Origin: Strigops habroptila
Taxonomy: Eukaryota > Chordata > Aves > Psittaciformes > Psittacidae
Length of the DNA stretch: 64,000 nt
Reading direction: 5' to 3'
NCBI RefSeq assembly: GCF_004027225.2
Contig: NC_044279.2
Span: forward strand, 48,818,744-48,882,743
The notes below the pieces were generated by a model. It saw only the letters and a program-made list of their open reading frames with translations, had not been told where the DNA came from and did no database searches. Of this stretch, positions 13,201 through 25,300 are shown piece by piece. The translations under genes and the position numbers were made by a program. Each line of letters starts with the position of its first letter. Position 1 is the first letter of the stretch.

Positions 13201-15136
13201 TCGCTGCGGCCAGGGAAGTATTCCCCCCCCTCCCTGTACTGCATAACTTGGCTTCTGTTTTCTTGTTGTTGTTTTTCTCCTCCTGCCTTTGTAGCTGTTG
13301 GCTGTAGCCGGGGCCAAGTCACGGGGCAGGATGTGCAGCTTCTCCAGAGGTACAGACATGCGAGTAAATTACATCGTTTCAGGAAATTTTCCGGGCACTG
13401 GAAGGTGATCATCTGCACTGCCACGTTGTTAGCATGGCTCCCGGCACAGCCTGGGCCTGTACCACCTCATCCCTTCCCAAAGCCGTGGACCAGGGGATGC
13501 CGAGGACTGGTGTCCCTCTTGAAATGTCTATTTCGGAGGTGTTTGGTGGCACAGATGGGGGCTGTTTGCGCTGCAGAGTGGCTCTGGGTGCATTTAGTTT
13601 GAGCATTTTCAAACTCCTCAGGTTGCACTGACCAGGCTCAGGCTTCTTGAATCAGCCTCCCTGTTCCAGCCCTTGGGGCCTTCTTGAGGGTCTGCTTTGC
13701 AGGTCAAGAAACAACCCCGTGCTGCAGCCTTCTGGGGGAAGGGGCTGGTCAGGCCTGGGCAGCCATGCCAAGCAAGGGGCAATAGCAGTGATGGCTGAAA
13801 CTTCCTCATTTCCCACCACTGGGGTCCCTTGTCCCTGCATTTGCCCACAACTGCAGAGGTGGTGGTATCCCTGCCTGGGCCTCTGCTTTGTTTACTTCCC
13901 TGCACCTACAGAGGGTGGGTTTAATCCCCATCTCTTCCACCAAGAGCATCTTGGTGCTGCTCTTCGAGCTACAGAAGTACCTGTGCATCTTCCTGTCACC
14001 TGACCTGCCCCTGTGGGGCAGCTGGGCAGCTGTGCTGTGACCCCTTGGGGTGCTCCTGGGCCTCTTCTGCAACCCTCGAGGGATGAGGGGATCCTTGCAC
14101 AAATGTCACCTGCCAGCAGCACCTCATGGTAGGTGGGGTCGATCTCCAGTCCTTGCTCGTGTACCTGAAATCATGTTTCCTTACCTCCTACAAGTGTTAT
14201 GCAGGTAAAGCCCAAGTAGAGATTATGCAGCAGATTTGACCACACAGAGGCTGCACAAATGCTCAAGGTCCAGACGTGAGTTGCACCTGGTGCAAACAAA
14301 GGAGAGCTCTGATGAAGAGCAGAGACAGGGAGCAACTGCGGTCTTACAGGTATACGTTTTAAGGTTATAATGTTAGAAGTATCTCCTACTGAACCAGGTA
14401 GGGATGGCGTGTGTAACTCAGGCATGGGAAATACAGTGAGGAATGTTCTTTACTCCAGGTTAACACCAGCCTAATGGATGGTTGCGTGGTTTTGATCTGG
14501 TTTTCCTGTGTTTCAGTACCTCAGTGTGTGTCCTGAGCCTGGAGCTGGAGTGCATTTTGCACCTGCTGAAAGGGGTGCATATCCATGTCCACAGCAGTCA
14601 ATTGAGGGAAACTTCACTAATGTCGGGTTTAGGAAGCAATTTTATTCTTCTCAGCAATTTTCATGCAGATCTGAGGCCCTTTTGCCAACCCTGGTTTCCA
14701 GATGGCTTTAAATCCATGTCCTCTGCTCAATAAGTGTATATAACTTCTACGTATGTGTATACAGAAGTGTAATTGTATAACTTTTATGTAAGATTGAGAG
14801 AAGAGGTCAAAGAAAGAAATGCCAGCAGTGTGAGCAACCTGCCTGGTTAGGGGGAGCTTGGAGACTTGAGCAGAGAAAACACCATCTGGCAAATGAAACA
14901 GTGAACAGCCCTGTGGGGTTGTGCAGACACACACCTGTACCCACACCTACACTCCCCATAGACCTCTCAGCATCCTGACAACTTCTTCTATGCATCTTCT
15001 ACTGCTGAGAAAGTGTCCAGATACAGCTTGGAGATGCCTTGAACTGCAGATTACATTGCAGGGAGCAAGGCTTGGGCATGTTAATTTTTTCCCTGGGCTA
15101 TGGGCATCAATTGGGCTTAAACATATCCATGAGCAG

Positions 15137-15204
15137 ATCACACCTGTGAGTACATCACACCTGTGAGCACATCACACTCCTGAGCACATCACAACTGCAA
15201 GCAG
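15137..15204 (+). repeat. 17-base tandem repeat, four copies
   Basis: Units of the form ATCACACCTGTGAGCAC follow each other at 15137, 15154, 15171 and 15188, the last more diverged. A possible decayed fifth unit precedes them. It lies in intergenic DNA downstream of NTN4. Confidence 0.9.
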
Positions 15205-17634
15205 CCCAGCATTGTATTTGCTCCAAAGGACTCACTGGAGTGACAGAGAAGTGAGGAGATGGGCACAGCCTGGAGCTGGGCTGGGCACAGGGAGTGGTTC
15301 TCCCGATGCCTGCCACGGCACATTGGACTCTTGGCCATAGTAACATTTTCAATATGCCAACAAGTTTCCCATATATAGTATATTTCCCAGCCTGTGAGCC
15401 CTGCCGAGGCCTCACTGCCTTCCCTTGAAGCAATAAAAGGCATTTGAGATGTTTCTGTGCTGATCTGTGGGAAAAGAGCGGCAAGAAGCTGTGACCCCTG
15501 GGCTAGGGCATGCTTTGGAAACACCGTCATCGAAAAATCAACACATCAGTCCAGAAGGCCCACAGGCAGCCGATCTCCTCCTGCCTTATCGGAGAGAGGG
15601 CTCCTCTGGATGCTGGAGCAGCAGCCACCGGACATTTTTGAGATGTTTATTCTATCCAGTGTTGATACTGAAGTCAATACGATAACTAAAAATAAAGTTT
15701 AAAAAAAATAATAATACTGCATCTATTTGTTCCCAAGTTGTTATGTTTACCCATACCAGCCCGGCTTTCCATTTAGGCAGGCCGGTAATACCAGATGTTC
15801 CATCATTTTCAGTCATATGACCAGCAACATGGTCATATCCCAGAAGATTTAGCCCGCTGGAGCAACTATATTAAACACGCCTGTAATTTTCCACTGCAAC
15901 TGGAAGATCGCACTCCTCTGGGGACGGACTGGACCCACACACATGCAGCCAGCACAACCCTGAGCCCTCGCCCGGCTCTCATCATGGCAGGAGAGGACAC
16001 CACTTTTGCAGCCCATCGGTTCTTGGTCTGGGAGGTGCTGAGGATGGAGGAGACCTCCTGGGAGGTGGGGGATTTGGGCTTGGAGAGTGCAGGGAGGGAC
16101 TGAAAACTCAGGCCTGCGTGTTCCCTTCTCTCTGCCAAAGCATCTGTTGAGAGCTCATGTGTGAACCCACCAGAAAGGGTGAAAGAGGTCTTCCATGAGT
16201 GCCTTAGGGAAATACAGGTTTGGATCATATGTAGGTACACTGTAGGGGCTGTCTTGCCACGTACACTTCGGGTCTGTGTTGTGGTGGCAGCTGGCTCCAA
16301 GACACCCACTTCACCTCCTGCAGCCCAAGTGCATATCACTGAGAGTCACTCCTGCGATGCTGCCAGACAACCAGGAGCATGGGGTCTCTGGCAGCCAGCC
16401 CTAGCCCCTATCACTGACCCCCAGCCACTGCTTAAATCTAACCTCCTGCATTGGAAACAGGGATGGTTGCAGACTCCACCAATGCTTCCTTCAGCGGTAG
16501 GGAGGTACTTGCTCTTTAGGTGCAGTGAGGCATGAGGACAGCACGGGGATGCTCTGGGGAGAGCTGCTGCAGCTCCCAGTGATACTGCCATCACTTGGTC
16601 CCTGAAACCTCAGCACTCACCTCTGCTCACCTCTTGCCAGAGGTAGCACAGTCCAGGCAGGGGCAGCTCGGCCCCTGGGAAGCTGCCAGCTTTGCCTGCA
16701 TAAGCAGCTCTTGTCTGTAAGGCCAGAGGGATATTTCTGGAAGAAAAGACTCTTCTGTGGATGCTGCTGCCACCTCTGATTATGACTGGATTGGTTTTCC
16801 TGCCACTGATTTTTCTCACACAGCAGGACTGGTCAAGGCATTGCTACTCCTGGAGTCGTCAATCAATAAATCTACTCTTCAGGTGGGCAGGGACAGACAC
16901 CCTATTCCCATTAATTAACTAGCCATTACAAATGTAGTTTTAATGACATTGAAATAAATGAAGTTGAAAAAAAACATGTCAAGCAGGTAAAACTGCAAAG
17001 TTTTAAACCAAAATGGAAATATTGGAGGCTCTTAGTCTCCAAGTGTCCCCACAGGAAGAGCCTGTCCCTGCCCTCTCCTCCGCTGGGGAGATGCATGCTG
17101 CTGCAGCATGGTGGCCTGGCAGTCACTGATTAACCGCCTGCCCCAGGAGCTGCTGCCCACGCTGTGGGTTATGCTGTGACCCCCTGGCCACTTATTTCTG
17201 ATGCTTGACTTCATTCTGCAGTGTTTTCATAGACCTTTTGCCACGGTGCTTATTTCCCACAGCCTTTTTTTTACCCTTTACAGTTTCAAATGTAGGACTG
17301 AGCCTGATCTGTGCCATCCCCAGCTTGCTTTTTATGGGTAACTGCTCTGCAGCTGAGCCATCAGGCCTGCGCGGATGCAGGATCTAGCCAGCTTTGAAAA
17401 TATTTAGGTACAATTCCCCTTATGAGAAGAGCTTACAAGCCTCCCAAAACAGGGGTGAAATGGGATGTGTGGAACCATGTTATTTGGCTTTTTACCACAT
17501 GGTGAATGTTAACCTGCCAGAGAGGAAAATATTCCCCATGGCAGCTTCTCCTTCCCCAGCACCATCTTTACTATCCTCTTTAGCTCAGTCATGAAGACTG
17601 AATTGCCAGTGGCATAAGCAGTAACAGGAGGTGA

Positions 17635-19246
17635 AGTTGAAATCATATTACGTTTATTACATACATGAGATATAAAAACAAATTACCAAAATAGTATCAT
17701 TTTTTTATGAGTCCACAGGACCTTGAAAGAAAAATACATACATAAAGTGGATTGGTAGACTCATGACTTTTCCGGTGTTGTATGTCTTCTTTTTCTTTCC
17801 CCTCACACTCATGAACAAAATACACTCTATGCAATGTGGTTTAAAGATGCTTTACAGAAAAGATATATTTTAGTGCTGAAAACTGCAGTAAACTGTGCTA
17901 TATTCCATACTGGTGTTAATGAGGAAGTATAATGGCAGTATATATTGCAAACAATAACACAGAAGAAAACAAATAAAATGTTCAGTCTTAAATACTAACA
18001 TAAAAATATAACAAACTCCAGGCCCACCATGAATCGCTGGGTTGTGATATGTGAATGTGAGTGTGAGTCTTTTCTCCATATCCTCTCCTTTTCCTGCAGG
18101 CAGAGGTTTTCTTCTCTGGCAATTGCATTTTTCATCTCAAAGTCTCTTCTTCTTCTCCCACTGTTAGCGAAGTCTCGCTGGAGTCCTGCCCACGGGGTCC
18201 AAGTGCTGGTCTGAAGCTGGGACTTCAGTGCAAATACTTTATCTTTCAGATTGCATCCTCAGATACTCTGAGTGGCCAGTGCCAGGCTGGCCGTTCCCTT
18301 TATACCATTAACGCCGTCCAACTGGGGGGTCTTCAGGAGTGCTTCTGTTTCAGGGGGTTTTTTTCATGTGCCACCTTCAACCTCTTCTTTCCCCAACACA
18401 ATTAGACTTCCTGCACCGTGAAGTGGCAGGTAGTAAAGTGCTTTATACAACGAAATATTTACACTAGGGCTAGGTTCATTTTTTAACACATCAAGGACAA
18501 AAGCTCAGAGATGCTGCACCCTCTGGAGCTGGCTCTTCTCTGCAGCCATGCGGTGGGGGTAGAGCTGGCCTCTGCCCTGTGTTGCGCTTACGCCAAGGCA
18601 GAGGGATTTGATTCACTCTGGCAGCTCTGTCCCTGCCAGCACCAGCAGAGAATTTAGCCCCCAAAACCTTCAGTGGGGTGATCAGGTTATAAGCAAGTGG
18701 CACCCGATTCTCTTTGACGGGAGCCATGTCTTAACCCAAGGGGATATTTCTGAAGAGTGGTTGTCACAGCCATGCTTCTGCCAGTGCCTACCTGCCGCTG
18801 CGGCCATTGCCTTCCCCACAGCATCCACGAGGAGCCTCTGGAAGTCACTCAAGATCCCTGCTGGTGGCACTGGCAGCAGTGCTTTGCTTCTCAGCTGTAG
18901 CTTGTCGGCATGCTTTCCCTCTCTAGGGTGGCAATTTGGGGTGATCACTGGCTTCATAGGAGTTGCTCCAACATCACACTATGGTGAGACAAGCATTGCC
19001 CTTCCTTTTGTTTCCCTCAACGTAACCATGAGCTGGGCTCAGGCAAACCCCTGGCAAGGAAGCTACAGGCGAGTGAATGAACATTGGCCAGGAAGGGTTA
19101 AATTAGACAGCACCTACAACTCTGAATGCCTCGCTACACATTTTGGCACTATTTTCTTACATTCCAGTTTTCATCCTAGAGGTCTTCTCTCTCTGAAGGC
19201 TGTTGCATTTTGTGCATAAAGAGATGCCCAAGGCAGTCACGCGCCT
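17635..19246 (-). other. NTN4: Probable NTN4 3' untranslated region
   Basis: The 1.6 kb after the stop codon holds no convincing coding sequence. It runs to an AATAAA on the minus strand at 17658-17653, which lies about 20 bases before the inferred cleavage point. The length is similar to the human 3' UTR as I recall it. The exact end is inferred, and earlier variant signals could be used. Confidence 0.6.
17653..17658 (-). terminator. NTN4: Candidate NTN4 polyadenylation signal AATAAA
   Basis: A canonical AATAAA (TTTATT on the plus strand) is the first one I noticed downstream of the NTN4 stop codon. It sits in an AT-rich stretch. Use in vivo is not shown by the sequence. Confidence 0.5.
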
Positions 19247-19383
19247 CTAGTTGCAGACTCTTTTCAAAATCTCCAGGACCTTTCTTCCGAGAGCTGACTT
19301 CCACTGATGGACAAAACTTTTCATGTTGACGATGAGTCTGCCTGTTCGGACGTCCTCATGTCCTGCCACAAGGTACTCCAAGC
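19247..19383 (-). CDS. NTN4: NTN4 exon 10 (coding part): end of protein and stop
   Basis: This exon completes Gly596 and runs to the TAG stop at 19249-19247. The acceptor is TTTGCAG. The translation [20 protein letters not shown], followed by MKSFVHQWK and a C-terminal LKRVCN, matches the human end closely. Cys639 is the last cysteine of the domain, next to the C-terminal residue Asn640. Confidence 0.96.
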
Positions 19384-22300
19384 CTGCAAACCAGCAAAGT
19401 GGTCAGGGACTGCACAGCACCACACTTCAGAGGCCTATTGACACTGCAAGGTCAGCCTGGATATCTAGTCCCACGTAAAAAGGACTTATACAAACAAATA
19501 TTTATATATATTGATTCTCTCATATATCTACATCTATGGAAAAATGACCCGTATGGCACATCTGCCAGTAAGATGAAGTACACAAAGCTTGATTTTGTTA
19601 GCTTCTAAATATAAATGGAAGCAGAACTTTGGCTGCTGCACTACAAGTTTTTATTCCTTGTTTGGGAATTGCTATTACCTTCATTTGGCAGCCACCTGCC
19701 TCATCCTGAATACCTGCCTAGAAACTGGCCAATTCAGTGCGTTCCAGTAATGACAGTGCAGGATGGCCCAGTGCTGATGCCTTGCTCAGAATGGCTGGTG
19801 CCCCCTTGCAGGCAAAGACATGTCAGACCCAGAGGAGAGGCAATACTAGATTTGCTGGTGCCAACACCCCAGAACAGCCTGAGAGGGTGGCAGCCACACT
19901 GAAAAGAGATGCATTAATTTCTGCCTCCACCTGATGTTTAGAGACGTGACAACAGTGTCTGGTGAAGCCCCACCTGGTGTCCAGAAGCTGCCAGAAAGGG
20001 CTGGAGTGTGGCCCCACAATGCCCTGCCACAGGGCTTGCCCCAGCCACCCAGGCCTGAGCTTGGCTTTCAGGGCACGTCTCAAAGGATGCTTGGAGCCAA
20101 GCAATAACTGCTAAGTGGGGAGATGGAGGGAAGCCTTTGGCTTGAATTAGCTAAAGAATCACTGCCACAGATCCCAACAGCCTAAATGGGACATGAATGT
20201 GCCATAAATGGGGAAAACAAGGAGGATAATTTCTCCTATGGCAGAAGGAGCTCCCAGCCAGGGACAGTATCTTGCTGCAGCACAATTGGGATACAGCAAG
20301 TATGAGACCTGCCTGTAGCCCTCCTCCTTGCACCAGTGTGGGGAGCACCATGTGGCGGTACTAACTGGCCTGGGGGAGATGGGTCTCCCCCAGTGCTCTC
20401 AGTCATCCCACTCCATCCTGGCTGCAGCGGGAAGTCTGCTCATGTTTTCTTGGGTTTTCATTTTGTAGCTCACAATAAAGAGTGTCCCCTAGTTAAAGGT
20501 CAAGCATGTTTTTCTTTAATTCAATACAATTTGTTATCTACTTAATCTGAGTTTTTGGGCACACACTTCTCTTCTGCCAAGTAAACACAGGATATGTGTA
20601 TGCCAGTATCACCCTTTTCAAGACATTCATTTTGGTCATGTCAGTCCTGCTGTTATAAACATCACTTTTCAAGGGCTCCTAAATCTGTCTTCCTTGAGAG
20701 AGAAATGTGGCATACACCCTCACAGAACAAGCAAATATTGCTGTGGGGTTTTATTTCTTGACAGAGACATTAAGAGTCTACCCTCCTTTTTGTACACCTC
20801 CAGTGTCGTGAGACAGAATAAAAATATGTCTTTCTTTCTGCTCTTTTTATCTTTGATCTCCTCTACGTTTCTGGGAGATGTGATTTCCATTATAGCTATA
20901 TGTCAGGAAATTGTTTTATGTCAGTTTGGCTTTTTATCTGGCTGTTGGTTTATTCGTCTGGAGGTCAGAAGCTCTTACTCTGAGAGAGGGTTAAATCTGC
21001 TAATATAGTAGATTTAGAACCATTCAGAAATGAATGTGGTAGCTAAAGAAAATAATGACATTTTAAAAACTATCATCTGGGATCCTTTTTTACCCCTTTG
21101 AAATGACTGACTCATAAAGATGCACACTCAATTGATGTTTTCAAGTTTCCCATTAGGACCAAACTTCACAACTTCTTTCTAACATGAAAACTGAGATTAA
21201 TTTACACTCGCAGGATGCCAGCAGCTGCATTTCAAGACAATACCAAGCTTTGCAGTGTAAATCATGAGAGCTGGCAAGGGAGTAACACCTGATACGTCAG
21301 ATGCCTGGACTGTCCCTAAGGACAATTGCACCTCCACCCTTCAGCTGGTGTCCAAGCTATCTTCATCGGTTCTGTGATCACTGCTGCCTTTTCCTCTGGT
21401 AGGGAAAAAAGCTCCTCACAGTGAAGCTCCTCTGAAGTTAGCAGAGTTGCAAAGCTGGATGTCAGGTCCGGGGCTACCCTGCATGCTCAGTGTCTGACAG
21501 CTTCCATGGCATTCCTCCAGGTTCATGTTAAGGCAGCCATATCTGGGCTTTCTTGCTTGTGTTTGCATATGGAAAAATAAAGCAGCTGTATCTACTTAAT
21601 TATAGATTTACGGTGTTTTACCAATATCCAAGGTCTTACTGCACTTAAAACAATAAAGTCCTGTCTAACACTGCTGATTCGTCCGATCCTGGTACCTGAC
21701 AAGACTTCATGACTACAGCTCTGCAATCACGGTACCTTGCCTTCAAAGCCAAAGGCAGTCCCTCCGGTGGAGATGAAAGAAGGCTGCAAACACCCCATCA
21801 ATGAATAACCTTTCTGCGTGACCCACCGTCACAGACAGCCCTTTCCCCCCAAAGGAAGTTCCTAGTACTGCACGCATAAGGGATGTATCAGTACTAAATT
21901 GCCATCGCGATCGGTGATTTCCAAGTGATGTGTGTGCCTTATGGAAAGAAAAACCTTTATCTGAATTAGCTGTAACTGTTGGTTTATCTCGGAGTTGTAA
22001 AGAAAGGTGTGCCAGCTGGAGCTTAGTTTTGCTCTGTTGAAGAAAACCCTGAGTCTGCATCTCCTTGTCTCTACTGGCAACTGCATGCGCTGCTTAGCCA
22101 CCACTGGTTACACTCCATTTCAGTGAAAGAAGAAGAGAAAAAACTGTGAAGCCAATGCAAATGAGTATTACTTTCAACGAGAGTTTAGATTAGAACTTCA
22201 TGAAAATATGATTCAAATCAGATTTAAGTGTGTTTTTATGGATTCAAATTAGCATTAGTTTTGAAAAAATATGTCATGTAGTTGTGGCGTGATAGGTACT

Positions 22301-25300
22301 TCCCTCCCTCTGGTAACATATTGAGAATCATAAAGCTGTGAGACTGCTATTATGCCTCATAAAGAGAATGTTTGAAAGTCTGTAGAATGAACCAAGTTTA
22401 GCTCTACAAAACTCAGATTTGATGGAGATTGCTGTTGGAACCCAGATGACATAACAGCCTGACACTGGGCTGCAATCTCAGCTCACTCGCATGAGGAGAT
22501 AGAGAAGTGGGAATGGAAATTGTGTAAATGAGGTGGAGATGTACTGCTCAGGGAGTCAAACTTACCGGGATTGAGGATGGGACAAGTGCAGCCTCTGTTA
22601 GTCCAGGATTCAGGGTAGAGTGTCCTCTTGCCCCGGAGGATCTTCAGCTTTGTAGATTTCAAGACTTTCTTAATCTTCACATTGACTTCTGCATGGGAGC
22701 CCTTGTCATGAGCTGACAAGATTTTTGTCTTGATCACTGGGAAGACATAAATTCGAAACTAGGACTGTATAAACTATTTACAGTGCTCTCTCTTTTTTTG
22801 GTCTAATGCAGATGTCTGGGTGAAGCAATGAGGACAATTACTTAATTACAGTAGAGTTCGCCTGATGCTCTTTGCTGGGGAGCGCAGGGTCAACTGCCGG
22901 GGTAGCGCATATATCCCCATACTTGTGGGCAGGAATGCTGCCAGTGGGTTTGGCCATGGCCCCTGGACCCACCATGTGGGCAGTGGGAGAAGTCCAATGA
23001 CCTGGTTTTCAAAACTTGCGAGAGCCCCATTTTCCCCCGGAGCTCAGAAAAGACTTTGGCTTCCTTAGTGCTTGTGGAAACCAAGTGGAAAGCCTTGGTT
23101 CTAGGGATGGACGTGGAGGCTTTGCTGGCCACAGCCTGGGCAGGCCAGACAGCAGGCGGGGTGTGATGAGCTGCCCTCACTCCACCCTGGTGAGCACTCC
23201 TGCTGCCGGTCCTCCTGCTTTGCAGAACTGCCAAATCCAAATGGAGTGGTGGAGACTGAGACATTGGTGGGGACTGAGGCAAACCATGGAGTATTTTGAG
23301 CTCGCAGATACCCTCAGGCACACTCCTGCTGCCTGGTATCCCATCTGCTGAGCCCCTGCATGGTGGAGGCTCAGAGTTCAGGTCCTGTATATGACCCTCC
23401 CCCTGACTGTGCTGAACCCTACCTGCATCACCTTGTAGGTGTCACCATATGGGGATGCTTTATTCAGCACTGCATGTTAGGAAGCTCAGGGAAAACTCTT
23501 CCTGCAGTATGGCCTCCCGAAGCTCATGATGAGCCCCATAATTCATCTGTCTCTCCAGTTTAGCTGACACCTTTGTGAGTTGAGTGATGAAAGGGTAGGA
23601 AGCCTGATTGCACTTTAGATAAGATTTATGAACTTGGATTTTTGTGACTTTTTTTTCCTTATCTTTTGCAAGATTAAACACAGTCACTATGGTGGCCAGG
23701 GCAAAGCAGAATCAGATTTTTTGCTAATATCGCTAAGCCAGGGCTATATTTCAACAGCTGGCAGCCCCTTGAACTTCCCTTTGTGGGTTGCTCTGCAGCC
23801 TGCAGAGGTATGGGTTCTCTCTCCTTGCATTTTCAACTTCAGTGTGAGACGAAACGGGTGCAAAAGATCCCTGGAAGACTGTGAAGGAAGGGAGTGCTAA
23901 GCAGAGCATTCCTTGTTCTGCTGCGGTATGAAGAAGGTGGTTCACCGGCACACACCAGACAGGTCTGGGAAACAAACTGCCTCCTCTCATTCATTTAGAT
24001 CCAATAGACACACAGACAATAGATCCAATAGACACACAGACAATACACATCATCCCATCGCAACAGCTGAACTTTGTTGATGGGGAGAGTTTTCAGTGGC
24101 TGCAGGTGTTTCCTCAGTGTAGTGCCTAGCGTAGTGATCACTGTCCATCCTTACATTTGGTGTAATTCAGATTTAGTGATTTCCACACTGTGTTTGGGAC
24201 ACCTGGTCTACAGGTGGAGTTTCAGTGGCCCATTTTTGGCAATAGTGCTTTACAGTCTATCTTGGACCCAGACAACCTCTCAGGGACACTGACAGCTCTA
24301 GTCCTCCCATGATTTTAGCACAAGGGTATTTTGGTAGCAAGAATGGTGCATAACAGATCAAGGTGTTTTACCCACCTTGACTTGGCACCATGATATGTAT
24401 ACATCTTGGAAATGTCAAAGATCTGCCCTCAGCCTGAGTAGCCCACGGGTTTGCTGGGATAGAGCAGTACACACAACAGCACGTCTCATGCTTGACACTC
24501 TTGGACCAACTTACACCACCTCCCTTTATGTCCCTGCCACCTCACCCGCACTCACCGTAGGTGTACTTCATCCCGCAGAAGACCTTGGGATTCCCTAAAA
24601 CTTGCTCTTTACATTCGCATTTACCTGCGGAAGGAGAAGGAAGCAAACGGCTGTGGATTGTGCTCTAAGAGACAGGACCTGTGAGAGGTTTTCACATGGC
24701 CCACACACCCCATGCAAAAAAAGCCCTATTTTCATATGCAGGCTGAACATACAATCTTAGTACAAGGGCAATTATTCCTTGTTTCCAATTTGAAGAGAAG
24801 GGAAACAAAGGCCTTAATATTTTGCCTTGTTATGCAAATAACACACGTATCTTTCCCTGTGGTATTTTCCACACCGTAATGTACCAGACAAGATTTTAAA
24901 AGGAAATGTTGCAGAGGTTAAGGCAGATTAATGACTTCCGTGATCTTAGAACAAAGAAAGAATAACGTGATACACTTATTTACATTTAAAATGAAGTTGC
25001 CCAGACAAATGATGGAGCTTTCCTCTCGATTAACTCAATTATTGTATCTTTGAGATTTTATCGTGCCACTTTCTGAAGATGGAGGAAATGACATTTGCCT
25101 GTTTGTATGCAGTGATTGCAAGGGAGGACGCCTTGGTGCTGTGCTGCGAGGTCAACCTGCCTTTCAGCAGCCTCACATAGCACCCACCTCCTCCAGACGG
25201 GGGGGACAAGAAGGAAATAACTTCCCCAGCTGAAGCCATAGCTGAAATGTTAGGCCATCTCTAACTGCATTGTGAGCTGCAATTGATGCCAAAGTTATTG

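Larger units (their letters stand above)
1..17634. other. Intergenic region downstream of NTN4
   Basis: I see no protein-coding exon that I can recognise here, no RNA gene and no CR1 copy. The open frames are short, lie on both strands, and have compositions typical of chance frames in GC-richer patches. It holds the TGGG/TGGA microsatellite, a purine-rich stretch at 4380-4990, the 17-base tandem repeat, a poly(A) tract and two CpG-richer patches. In human the next gene on this side is USP44; none of its coding sequence was recognised. Confidence 0.6.

Noticed and set aside
13045..13602. 185-codon open frame on the plus strand by the CpG patch
   Set aside because: It crosses the exon-like segment without a recognisable protein; the length is explained by GC richness.
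15688..15720. AATAAA followed by an A-rich run on the plus strand, like a processed pseudogene tail
   Set aside because: No parental coding sequence or target-site duplication was recognisable upstream.
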